A stretch of DNA of 33,889 bases from Gammaproteobacteria bacterium (GTDB lineage: Bacteria > Pseudomonadota > Gammaproteobacteria > HK1): NCBI GenBank assembly GCA_011775625.1, contig JAABYT010000024.1:1-33889 (forward strand), read 5' to 3'. A program made the position numbers and the translations under genes. How positions within the stretch are numbered: position 1 is the stretch's first letter; the number at the start of each line of letters is the position of its first letter. Of this stretch, positions 20,797-29,371 are shown piece by piece. The notes below the pieces were generated by a model that was given only the letters and a program-made list of their open reading frames with translations, did not search any database and was not told the DNA's origin.

Positions 20797-21899
20797 GCGC
20801 GTCGCTCGAGGAGGACCGGGCCGAGCGCATCGCGCGGCTGATCCCGCCGGAGGTGCGCGCGCTCTCGGCCTACGCGGTGGCCGATTCGAGCGGCCTCATC
20901 AAGCTCGATGCGATGGAAAATCCCTACACGTGGCCGCCGGAGCTCGAAGACGCCTGGCTCGAGCGACTGCGCGGTGTCGGCGTCAACCGCTACCCGGATC
21001 CGAAAGCGTCCCGGCTCGATGCCCGGCTGCGCGCCGCCATGTCGGTGCCGGACTCGGCCGGTGTTCTGCTCGGTAACGGCTCCGACGAGCTCATCGAGCT
21101 GTTGATCCTCGCCATCGGGGGGCCGGGCAGCGTCGTGTTCGCGCCGGACCCGAGCTTTGCCATGTATGCTCTGGTAGCCCGCGCCACCGGCCGGCGCTTC
21201 GTCAGCGTGCCCCTCGACGCGGCGGACTTCAGCCTTTGCCCCGAGGCGACTCTGCAGGCAATCGACGAGCACCGACCGGCGCTCACCTTCCTTGCTTATC
21301 CCAACAATCCGACCGGCAACCTGTTCTCGACCGAGCACATGCACGCCATCCTGGATGCGACACCGGGCGTGGTCGTCGTCGACGAGGCCTATGCGCCGTT
21401 CGCAAAGGCGACCTTTTTCAGCGAGCTCGAGCGCAGGCCGAATCTGCTGGTTCTGCGCACGGTTTCCAAGCTCGGCCTGGCCGGCCTGCGGCTGGGGCTG
21501 CTCGCCGGGGATCCGGCGTGGATAGCGGAGCTCGACAAGTTGCGCTTGCCTTACAACATCAATGTCCTCACCCAGGTGACGGCCGATTTCGCGCTGTCGC
21601 GCTACGACATCCTCGAGGAGCAGACCGAGCGAATCATCCGCGACCGCGACGATCTCTACCAGCGCCTGTGCGCGTTGAGCAGCATCCGCGTATGGCCGAG
21701 CAGCGCAAACTTTCTGCTCGTTCGAACGCCGCCGGGCACCGGTAGCGCGACGGTGCAGCGGATTCGCGAACACGGCGTGCTCGTCAGAAACCTCGACGGC
21801 GCGAGCCCGTTGCTGCACGACTGCATGCGTGTCACGGTTGGAAGGCCGGAAGAGAATGCCGCCTTCGTGGCGGCGCTCGAAGCGTCTATTTCTGCCTGA
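20793..21899 (+). CDS. hisC: Histidinol-phosphate aminotransferase
   Basis: HisC, 368 residues, a PLP-dependent fold-type I aminotransferase that converts imidazole-acetol phosphate to histidinol phosphate. Visible are [14 protein letters not shown], the YPNNPTG motif (170-175), the PLP aspartate in [10 protein letters not shown] (Asp197), and the Schiff-base lysine in [13 protein letters not shown] (Lys226). The C-terminus shows [24 protein letters not shown] start overlaps the hisD TGA stop. The 3' end overlaps the convergent LLM oxidoreductase gene by 14 bases. Confidence 0.96.
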   Translation: MSASLEEDRAERIARLIPPEVRALSAYAVADSSGLIKLDAMENPYTWPPELEDAWLERLRGVGVNRYPDPKASRLDARLRAAMSVPDSAGVLLGNGSDELIELLILAIGGPGSVVFAPDPSFAMYALVARATGRRFVSVPLDAADFSLCPEATLQAIDEHRPALTFLAYPNNPTGNLFSTEHMHAILDATPGVVVVDEAYAPFAKATFFSELERRPNLLVLRTVSKLGLAGLRLGLLAGDPAWIAELDKLRLPYNINVLTQVTADFALSRYDILEEQTERIIRDRDDLYQRLCALSSIRVWPSSANFLLVRTPPGTGSATVQRIREHGVLVRNLDGASPLLHDCMRVTVGRPEENAAFVAALEASISA

Positions 21900-22788
21900 G
21901 CTTCGGAAACACGTCGGTTGCGATGCGCTCGAACATCGGCAGCTGCTCGTCACGTTCCGGGTAGTAGACGCCGATGTCCGTTATACCCAGCTCGATGACG
22001 CGCTCGACCATATCGGTGAAGCGCGCCTCGGACTCGTAGTAGCTGATCATGCCACCGCTCGAACGCGATTTGAGGTCCAACATGAGGTAGGAACGCCGCA
22101 GCGAGCCGGGATCCCGGTCGAGCGCCGCGCAGTGCTCGTCGATCCGGGCGACTCGATCGCGGATTTCCGCCAGCTGCTCGTCGAACTCCGTCTTGAAGCT
22201 GAGACTGTTCCAGATGTCCGCGTAGCGGGCGGCTTTTTTCAGCATCACCGGTCCCATGGCCGCGATCATGATGGGAGGACGCGGCTTCTGCACCGGCCGC
22301 GGATTCATCAGCGCCTCATTGACCTCGTAGTACTGGCCCTTGTAGGTGGTCAACTCGTTGGTGAGAAGTCGGTCGACAATCTCGACGTACTCGTCGAAGC
22401 GAGCCGCGCGCTCCTTGTTGCTCCAGTTTGCAATGCCCATCATGTCGTAGGACGGATCGATGGGCAGCCCCAGGCCGAGCCCCACCTCGAGCCGTCCACC
22501 GGAGATGTTGTCCACCGATAGCGCCTGGCGGGCGAGCATGGCTGGATTGTGAAGCGGGATCTGTGCGACACAGGTCGAGAGCCTGATTCGCGAGGTTTCG
22601 GCCGCCACCGCGGCTGCGTGGGTCCAGAGATCGAACCAGGGTGTCGACGTATTGGCCCAGTTCACGAAATGATCCGCCATCGCGACCAGGTCGAATCCCA
22701 GCGCCTCGGCTTTCAGGAAGCGCCCCAGCACCTCGTCCCAGGAAGCATTCGGAAGTATCAGCACCTGAAATCTCAGCTCGTGGGTCAT
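21886..22788 (-). CDS. LLM-class flavin-dependent oxidoreductase
   Basis: Luciferase-like monooxygenase family protein of 300 residues, predicted to use FMN or coenzyme F420. The TIM-barrel signatures are FLKAEALGFDLVAMADHF near the N-terminus, IRLSTCVAQIPLHNPAMLAR, DNISGGRLEVGLGLG, and NPRPVQKPRPPIMIAAMGPV in the C-terminal half. ATG 22788 is supported by GAGGTG 6 bases upstream; the longer frame to 22959 runs into degS and is not coding. It is 37 bases downstream of the degS-type gene and probably co-transcribed with it. The substrate cannot be inferred. It is an insertion relative to the his-algW order of Pseudomonas. Confidence 0.9.
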   Translation of the reverse strand: MTHELRFQVLILPNASWDEVLGRFLKAEALGFDLVAMADHFVNWANTSTPWFDLWTHAAAVAAETSRIRLSTCVAQIPLHNPAMLARQALSVDNISGGRLEVGLGLGLPIDPSYDMMGIANWSNKERAARFDEYVEIVDRLLTNELTTYKGQYYEVNEALMNPRPVQKPRPPIMIAAMGPVMLKKAARYADIWNSLSFKTEFDEQLAEIRDRVARIDEHCAALDRDPGSLRRSYLMLDLKSRSSGGMISYYESEARFTDMVERVIELGITDIGVYYPERDEQLPMFERIATDVFPKLRQK

Positions 22789-22825
22789 GGTGGTCACCTC
22801 GCGGCTTTCTCGCAATCGCCGCAGA

Positions 22826-23938
<1,113 letters not shown>

Positions 23939-24129
23939 TTCGCGTGACCCGGGGCGTCTACCCGGCGTGCCCGGCGAGGCATGCCCTTGACCTCAATGCG
24001 CTGTTTATAGGATTCTTCAAAAGTTCGTGCGCAGGCCAGCTGAGCGCGTCGAACCCAGCCTGAAATGCCCGGAAATGCGACAACAATAGCACCTCCACAG
24101 GCAATCTCGAACAAGGAGCTATCCAGACG

Positions 24130-24717
24130 ATGACTACCGATGTAGATGCCGGTCGGCGTCGCTTTCTCACCGCGACCGTTGGCGTCGTCGGCGGCGTTGC
24201 CGCGGCCGGCGTTGCCGTCCCGTACCTGGTGGCGTGGCAGCCGAGCGAGCGGGCTCGCGCCATCGGTGCGCCCATCGAGGTCGACATCAGCAAGATCGAG
24301 CCGGGTCAAATGCTGGTTCAGCAGTGGCGCGGCAAGCCCGTCTGGATCGTCAGCCGTCCGCCCGCGGTTCTGGAGGCGCTGCCCGGTCTCGACGCGCGCC
24401 TGCGGGATCCGGATTCCAGCCAGGATCAGCAGCCTCAGTATGCGCGTAACGAATTCCGCTCCATCAAGCCCGAGATTCTGGTGCTGATCGGTATCTGCAC
24501 GCATCTTGGATGTGCGCCGTCCTATGTCAAGCAGGACGAGGCGCCGCTCGGCGCCGGCTGGCCGGGTGGATTTTTCTGCCCATGTCACGGCTCGAGGTTC
24601 GACTACGCGGGCCGCGTCTACTCAGGGGTGCCGGCGCCGACGAACCTGGTGGTGCCACCCCATATGTATGTGACTGATACGCGCATACTTATCGGCGCCG
24701 ATGAGGGGAGTGCCTGA
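24130..24717 (+). CDS. petA: Ubiquinol-cytochrome c reductase Rieske iron-sulfur subunit
   Basis: Rieske protein of the cytochrome bc1 complex, 195 residues. A Tat-type N-terminus (GRRRFLTATVGVVGG) doubles as the uncleaved membrane anchor. The [2Fe-2S] cluster motifs are CTHLGC (Cys123, His125, Cys128) and CPCHGS (Cys150, Cys152, His153): Cys123, His125, Cys150 and His153 bind the cluster, and Cys128 and Cys152 form the disulfide. The FDYAGRVYSGVPAPTNLVVP tail is typical. AAGGAG lies about 11 bases before the ATG. Its stop overlaps the petB start by one base. Confidence 0.98.
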   Translation: MTTDVDAGRRRFLTATVGVVGGVAAAGVAVPYLVAWQPSERARAIGAPIEVDISKIEPGQMLVQQWRGKPVWIVSRPPAVLEALPGLDARLRDPDSSQDQQPQYARNEFRSIKPEILVLIGICTHLGCAPSYVKQDEAPLGAGWPGGFFCPCHGSRFDYAGRVYSGVPAPTNLVVPPHMYVTDTRILIGADEGSA

Positions 24718-26108
24718 TGAAAGCAATGTTGACCGGCCTGCTGCAATGGACCGATGCGCGCTTTCCGCTCACCAAGCTGTGGAACGAGCATCTCGCCAGG
24801 TACTACGCGCCCAAGAATTTCAACCTCTGGTACTACTTCGGCTCACTGGCGCTGGTGATGCTGGTAATACAGATCTTCTCGGGAATCTGGCTCACCATGT
24901 TTTACAAGCCGAGCGCGGAGGAAGCCTTCGCGTCCGTCGAGTACATCATGCGCGAAGTGCCCATGGGTTGGTTTATTCGTTACATGCATACGACGGGCGC
25001 TTCGTTCTTCTTCCTGGTCGTCTATCTGCACATGTTCCGAGGAATGATGTACGGCTCGTACAAGAACCCGCGCGAGCTCATCTGGATAATCGGGATGCTC
25101 ATCTACCTCTGCATGATGGTCGAGGGGTTCTTCGGCTACCTTCTCCCGTGGGGGCAGATGTCGTACTGGGGCGCACAGGTCATCATCTCGCTGTTCGGTG
25201 CCCTGCCATTCGGGTTGGGTGAGCCGCTGACCCTGTGGATTCGCGGTGACTACGTGGTTGCCGATGCAACGTTGAACCGCTTCTTCGCGCTGCATGTTGC
25301 CGCCGTTCCGCTGGCGTTGTTGGCACTGATTGGCGCGCACATCATGGCTTTGCATGAAGTCGGGTCGAACAATCCGGACGGCATCGAGATCAAGAAGGAT
25401 AAGGACGCCAGCGGCGTTCCGCGTGACGGCATTCCCTTTCATCCCTACTACACGGTGAAAGATATCTGGGGCCTCGCCATCTGCCTGATTCTGTTCGCAG
25501 GGGTGCTGTTCTTTGCACCTACCTTTTTCGGTTACTTCATCGAGAAACCGAATTTTGTTCCGGCAAATCCGCTGAAGACACCCGAGCATATTGCCCCGGT
25601 GTGGTATTTCACGCCCTATTACGCGATTTTGCGCGCCATTCCGGACAAGCTTACCGGGGTGATCGCGATGTTCGCCTCGGTGCTGATTTTCTTCTTCCTG
25701 CCGTGGCTCGACCGTCATCCAATCAAATCGATTCGCTATCGCGGCACCTTGTTCAGGCTCCTGCTGGGCACCTTCGTAATCACGTTCATCGTGCTTGGAT
25801 ATCTCGGCACGCAGGCGCCTACCCCGGCGAAGTCTGAGCTCGGATTCCGCCTCGGTGAGCTGTATTTCGCCTTTTTCCTGATTCTTTGGCTGTATAGCAA
25901 GGAACGCACCCAGAGCTTCAACTACACAGTACTCGGTATTGTTGCCGTGCTTCTCATTTTCTTCGATGCCATCAGATTCGACTCGGAGAATGGGGCCCTG
26001 ATGCTCGTGAGCTCACTTCTGGTCATTGGTTACTTCGTGGTGTTCGTACTGGGCTCCATGTACACCAGGCTGAATCAACCGAAACCGGTTCCAGAGCGGG
26101 TGACGTGA
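24717..26108 (+). CDS. petB: Ubiquinol-cytochrome c reductase cytochrome b
   Basis: Cytochrome b of the bc1 complex, 463 residues, a single full-length polypeptide (not split as in b6f). The paired heme histidines are seen in RYMHTTGASFFFLVVYLHMF and in FALHVAAVPLALLALIGAHI. Quinone-site motifs include GYLLPWGQMSYWGAQV and the Qo-site segment THPIVPEW-like KTPEHIAPVWYFTPYYA (PEW is PVW here). About eight to ten hydrophobic segments extend to the C-terminus. GGGGAG lies upstream of ATG 24717. The C-terminal part after about residue 400 is longer than in many relatives. Confidence 0.97.
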   Translation: MKAMLTGLLQWTDARFPLTKLWNEHLARYYAPKNFNLWYYFGSLALVMLVIQIFSGIWLTMFYKPSAEEAFASVEYIMREVPMGWFIRYMHTTGASFFFLVVYLHMFRGMMYGSYKNPRELIWIIGMLIYLCMMVEGFFGYLLPWGQMSYWGAQVIISLFGALPFGLGEPLTLWIRGDYVVADATLNRFFALHVAAVPLALLALIGAHIMALHEVGSNNPDGIEIKKDKDASGVPRDGIPFHPYYTVKDIWGLAICLILFAGVLFFAPTFFGYFIEKPNFVPANPLKTPEHIAPVWYFTPYYAILRAIPDKLTGVIAMFASVLIFFFLPWLDRHPIKSIRYRGTLFRLLLGTFVITFIVLGYLGTQAPTPAKSELGFRLGELYFAFFLILWLYSKERTQSFNYTVLGIVAVLLIFFDAIRFDSENGALMLVSSLLVIGYFVVFVLGSMYTRLNQPKPVPERVT

Positions 26109-26932
26109 AGATGAACAGAATCATTGCTGCGATTGTGCTCGGGCTTCTTCCTCTCGCGACGCTGGGGGCCGGCGGCGGCGTGACCCCGATGAGCGCCAAC
26201 AACAATCTCGAGGACAACACGTCTTTACAGCGTGGCGCCAAGGTATTTGTGAACTTCTGCATGGGCTGTCACTCGATGGGCTACATGCGTTACAGCCGCA
26301 TGGCGGACGACATCGGGCTCGAGCGTGATCTGGTAGCCCAGCATCTGATGTTCACCACCGAAAAGATTGGTGATCCCATGAAGATCGCCATGAGGGTAGA
26401 CGACGCGTCCGGCTGGTTCGGTGTCGCGCCGCCGGATCTTTCCGTGATCGCGCGGGCGCGGGGTGTCGACTGGCTCTACACGTACCTCACGACGTTCTAC
26501 GCGGATCCTGACCCCGCGCGGCCGTTCGGAGTCAACAACGTCATGTTTCCCGATGTCGGCATGCCGCACGTTCTCTGGCCGCTGCAGGGCGTGCAGAGCT
26601 ACATCAAGGCGGAACGCCCGGCGAATACCGTCTCGGAGCAGGTTGTGAGGATCGAATCGGACGAAAGCGGATTCGCGCTCTCGACATCTGTCACGACCAA
26701 AGACGGTGAGACGGCGCATGTGACCGACAGGCTGGAGGTCACGGTGCCGGGGTCGATGACGCCGGCAGAGTATCGCAAGACGGTGCGCGATCTCGTGAAT
26801 TTTCTCGATTATGCGGGTGAGCCTGTCAAGCTGCTGCGGTTCCAGATAGGCTTCTGGGCACTGCTACTACTCGCCGTCTTTGCCGTGGCGGCACGGCTCC
26901 TATACAAGGAATATTGGAGAGACGTGCACTGA
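26105..26932 (+). CDS. petC: Ubiquinol-cytochrome c reductase cytochrome c1
   Basis: Cytochrome c1, 275 residues, carries electrons from the Rieske centre to soluble cytochrome c. A signal peptide (IIAAIVLGLLPLATLGAGG) is followed by the covalent heme motif CMGCH (Cys52, Cys55, His56). The axial methionine is probably Met153 in FPDVGMPHVLWPL. A C-terminal membrane anchor (FWALLLLAVFAVAARLLYKE) holds the domain in the periplasm. GTG 26105 overlaps the petB stop; ATG 26111 two codons later is an equal alternative. Last gene of the petABC operon. Confidence 0.97.
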   Translation: MKMNRIIAAIVLGLLPLATLGAGGGVTPMSANNNLEDNTSLQRGAKVFVNFCMGCHSMGYMRYSRMADDIGLERDLVAQHLMFTTEKIGDPMKIAMRVDDASGWFGVAPPDLSVIARARGVDWLYTYLTTFYADPDPARPFGVNNVMFPDVGMPHVLWPLQGVQSYIKAERPANTVSEQVVRIESDESGFALSTSVTTKDGETAHVTDRLEVTVPGSMTPAEYRKTVRDLVNFLDYAGEPVKLLRFQIGFWALLLLAVFAVAARLLYKEYWRDVH

Positions 26933-27015
26933 GGCAGGCGCCCCGGGTGCCTGACCGCACGCGGACGGACGTGCCACACGCGCCCTGGAGGCCGGACTTT
27001 TTCAGACCGGATCGC

Positions 27016-27021
27016 TACAAT
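27016..27021 (+). promoter_or_regulatory. sspA: Possible -10 box of sspA
   Basis: TACAAT matches the sigma70 -10 consensus at 5 of 6 positions and lies 35 bases before the sspA ATG in the petC-sspA gap. No good -35 box is seen at the usual distance. A GC-rich inverted repeat (CAGGC/GCCTG) near 26936-26962, without T-tract, sits between petC and this site and may mark the petC end. Confidence 0.3.
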
Positions 27022-27056
27022 AGCCGGTTTGACTCAATGCTCGTGGAGACTGATGC

Positions 27057-27686
27057 ATGGCTATCCTGGCCAATCGTAGATCCGTCATGACCCTGTATTC
27101 GGACGCCCTCGACCCCGCTAGCCATGCGGTCCGTTTCGTACTCGCGGAGAAGGCGATCAATGTCGAGATTCACACCGTCACGCCAGACAATCGGCCGGAA
27201 GACCTGAACGACCTCAATCCCTATAACAACGTATTGACGCTGGTGGACAGGGAGCTGGTGCTCTACGAGCCGCACATCATCATGGAGTATCTCGACGAGC
27301 GCTTTCCGCATCCGCCGCTGATGCCGGTGGACCCGGTGGCACGTGCAAGCAACAGACTGTATCGATACAGAATCAAGCGCGACATCTACAGCCTGGTGTC
27401 AGACATCGAATCCGGCGACGCCGCAAAGGTCGATGCGGCCCGCAAGAGCCTGCGTGATCATCTCACGGCCGTGGCACCGGTATTTACACAAAAGCCCTAT
27501 TTCATGTCGGACGATTACTCGCTCGCCGATTGTTATTTGGCGCCGCTGCTTTGGCGATTGCCGCATTACCGCGTCAATCTGCCGCGACAGGCGAAGCCGC
27601 TCCAGCAGTATGCACAGAGGTTGTTCGAGCGCGAAGCGTTCGAAGCGAGCCTTTCGGATGCCGAGAGGGAGATGGGTGAACGCTGA
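27057..27686 (+). CDS. sspA: Stringent starvation protein A
   Basis: SspA, 209 residues, a glutathione-S-transferase-fold protein that binds RNA polymerase and sigma70 and alters transcription in starvation and stress. The N-terminal thioredoxin-like domain contains LYSDALDPASHAVRFVLAEK. The surface motif PHP at residues 84-86 (within FPHPPLMPVDPVARA) matches the pocket needed for polymerase binding in E. coli SspA. The helical C-terminal domain has YFMSDDYSLADCYLAPLLWR. Followed 8 bases later by sspB in the standard order. Confidence 0.97.
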   Translation: MAILANRRSVMTLYSDALDPASHAVRFVLAEKAINVEIHTVTPDNRPEDLNDLNPYNNVLTLVDRELVLYEPHIIMEYLDERFPHPPLMPVDPVARASNRLYRYRIKRDIYSLVSDIESGDAAKVDAARKSLRDHLTAVAPVFTQKPYFMSDDYSLADCYLAPLLWRLPHYRVNLPRQAKPLQQYAQRLFEREAFEASLSDAEREMGER

Positions 27687-27694
27687 GCTTTTCC

Positions 27695-28087
27695 ATGACC
27701 TCCAGTCGGCCTTATCTGATCCGCGCTATCCATGAATGGATCGTCGACAACGGCATGACGCCACATATCGTGGTAAATGCCGAAGCCGAAGGCGTTCGTG
27801 TTCCTCAGGGTTACGTGAATGACGGCCAGATCTCCCTGAATATCTCCGCCGGCGCCGTGCACGGCTTCTCCATGGACAATGATTGGATTCTGTTCGATGC
27901 GCGCTTTGGCGGGAAACCCTTCCAGGTCAGCGTTCCCACAGGCGCGGTGATGGCGATCTTCGCCAGAGAGAACGGCGCGGGCATGTCCTTCAGCGAGGAA
28001 GAGCACGGGGGCGATCCACCGCCCGAACCGCAGGACAAGGGCAAAAAGAAAAGCAGCGGCGGGCCGGCGCTGCGAATCGTGAAGTAG
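27695..28087 (+). CDS. sspB: ClpXP protease specificity-enhancing factor SspB
   Basis: SspB, 130 residues, a cytoplasmic adaptor that hands ssrA-tagged proteins to the ClpXP protease. The folded domain has PYLIRAIHEWIVDNGMTPHI at the start, LNISAGAVHGF, and FDARFGGKPFQVSVPTGAVM with AIFARENGAGMSF. After this comes a flexible, charged linker and the C-terminal tail PALRIVK, matching the ClpX-binding tail of known SspB proteins. It directly follows sspA. The DUF3301 gene ends convergently one base after its stop. Confidence 0.97.
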   Translation: MTSSRPYLIRAIHEWIVDNGMTPHIVVNAEAEGVRVPQGYVNDGQISLNISAGAVHGFSMDNDWILFDARFGGKPFQVSVPTGAVMAIFARENGAGMSFSEEEHGGDPPPEPQDKGKKKSSGGPALRIVK

Positions 28088-28088
28088 C

Positions 28089-28415
28089 TCAGAATTCCCG
28101 GGCGCCCTCGGGAAGATAGACCGATTCGACGCGGAAGCCGGACAGGGTGATACTGCCGACCCTGCGATCGTGTCCATCGGCGCTGAATTCGAATTCGTAG
28201 GTCCGGCGCAGCTGCAGCCAGCCGGGGGAGCCACGCACGATTCCCAACCGCGCGAGCGCGACAGTGTCGTCGAGAAACTGGTGTCCCCTGTGCGCACAGG
28301 CTTCACGACTGACGCGGATGGCCTCCTCCCTGGCGCGCAGCGTATTGCGCCAGAACACGAGCACGCCGGCTATGACGGCGAGCAAGATGAGCAGGTCCTC
28401 CTGTGCAAACCACAT
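28089..28415 (-). CDS. DUF3301-type small membrane protein
   Basis: A protein of 108 residues with one N-terminal membrane helix (LLILLAVIAGVLVFWRNTLR) and a basic, helical cytoplasmic part (REEAIRVSREACAHRGHQFL) leading to LDDTVALARLGIVRGSPGWL and a short beta-rich end (YEFEFSADGHDRRVGSITLS). This pattern is that of the DUF3301 family, uncharacterised proteins common in gammaproteobacteria near sspB. ATG 28415 fits the family's length; no Shine-Dalgarno precedes it. It is divergent from the macro-domain gene with only 27 bases between starts. Function unknown. Confidence 0.8.
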   Translation of the reverse strand: MWFAQEDLLILLAVIAGVLVFWRNTLRAREEAIRVSREACAHRGHQFLDDTVALARLGIVRGSPGWLQLRRTYEFEFSADGHDRRVGSITLSGFRVESVYLPEGAREF

Positions 28416-28442
28416 CTGGAGTGAATCGATTACGGAGCAGTC

Positions 28443-28931
28443 ATGGTTACCGTGAAGGTTGGAGACATCACTCAACTACATGTCGATGCCATCGTCAATG
28501 CCGCCAACTCCTCGCTGTTGGGAGGCGGTGGTGTGGACGGGGCCATCCATCGAGCGGCCGGCCCGGGCCTGCTCGAGGAATGCCGCACCCTCGGTGGCTG
28601 CAAAACGGGCGACGCGAAGCTCACGGCGGGCTACGATCTTCCCGCCCGTTTCGTCATTCATACGGTCGGACCCGTGTGGACAGGGGGACAGAGCGGGGAG
28701 CCGGCACTGCTCGAGAGCTGTTACCGGCGCTGTTTCGAGCTCGCCCTGGAGCGCGGCGTCAGCACCATCGCGTTTCCAGCCATCAGCACCGGCGTATACG
28801 GCTATCCGAAGGACGCGGCTGCCGGAATTGCCACATCGGTCATGCGCGAGCACGAGGACCGGTTTGCCGAGATCGTCGCCTGCTGCTTCAGCGAGCAGGA
28901 CGCGTCGGTCTACCGTCATGCGCTCGAATAG
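28443..28931 (+). CDS. Macro-domain protein (YmdB/MacroD-like)
   Basis: Single macro domain, 162 residues, predicted to bind ADP-ribose and probably to hydrolyse O-acetyl-ADP-ribose or mono-ADP-ribosyl groups. Family motifs are [20 protein letters not shown], then [33 protein letters not shown] with the HTVGP that follows, and the phosphate loop [12 protein letters not shown]. All residues expected in MacroD-type hydrolases (the Asn of NAAN, the GGGGVD glycines and Asp) are present. GGAG lies 5 bases before ATG 28443. It stands alone between DUF3301 and yraN, not next to a visible ADP-ribosyltransferase toxin. Confidence 0.92.
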   Translation: MVTVKVGDITQLHVDAIVNAANSSLLGGGGVDGAIHRAAGPGLLEECRTLGGCKTGDAKLTAGYDLPARFVIHTVGPVWTGGQSGEPALLESCYRRCFELALERGVSTIAFPAISTGVYGYPKDAAAGIATSVMREHEDRFAEIVACCFSEQDASVYRHALE

Positions 28932-28999
28932 CGGTCCGGTGGTTGGCTCTCGTACTCAGAAGCCTTCACGACTTCCCACAGCAACGCGGCCCTCTCCAC

Positions 29000-29371
29000 T
29001 CAAGCCGTGAACGCATTTCGGATCCATTCCAATCGATGCGCGTTGTCTCTTCTCGTTATCGACACGACATCGAAGCGGCATTTCGCGACAATATTGGCGT
29101 GGCGCTGGAGGTAATGCTCTGCGCTCGATATCAGGCGAGCCTGTTTTCTCGCGTCGACACTATCGGCGCCCGACCCGAAGTCCGTACGACTGCGCAGCCG
29201 TACCTCGATGAAGGCGATGGTTTCTGTGTCGCGCATGACCAGATCGATTTCACCGTGCCGGCATCGGTAGTTGCGGGTTATCAGTATGAGGCCGCGGTCG
29301 ATGAGATGTCTGCAGGCCAGGTCCTCGGCCCAGGATCCGAGCCGCAGGGCGCTCCCCCGGGTCGCTGGCAC
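29000..29371 (-). CDS. yraN: YraN/UPF0102 nuclease-fold protein
   Basis: UPF0102 family protein, 123 residues, with the restriction-endonuclease-like fold related to archaeal Holliday junction resolvases. Core motifs are GSWAEDLACRHLIDRGLIL, the catalytic-type HGEIDLVMRD and FIEVRLRSRTDFGSG (E-D-ExR arrangement), and CRFDVVSI near the end with EWIRNAFTA. GTG 29371 overlaps the last base of the lpoA TAG stop, so translation is probably coupled. The lpoA-yraN pairing is the usual gammaproteobacterial order. Its biological substrate is unknown. Confidence 0.93.
   Translation of the reverse strand: MPATRGSALRLGSWAEDLACRHLIDRGLILITRNYRCRHGEIDLVMRDTETIAFIEVRLRSRTDFGSGADSVDARKQARLISSAEHYLQRHANIVAKCRFDVVSITRRDNAHRLEWIRNAFTA

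Noticed and set aside
19177-21953. Several long minus-strand frames across hisG-hisD-hisC
   Set aside because: Mirror frames of genes with full catalytic motifs; composition is typical of antisense in GC-rich DNA.
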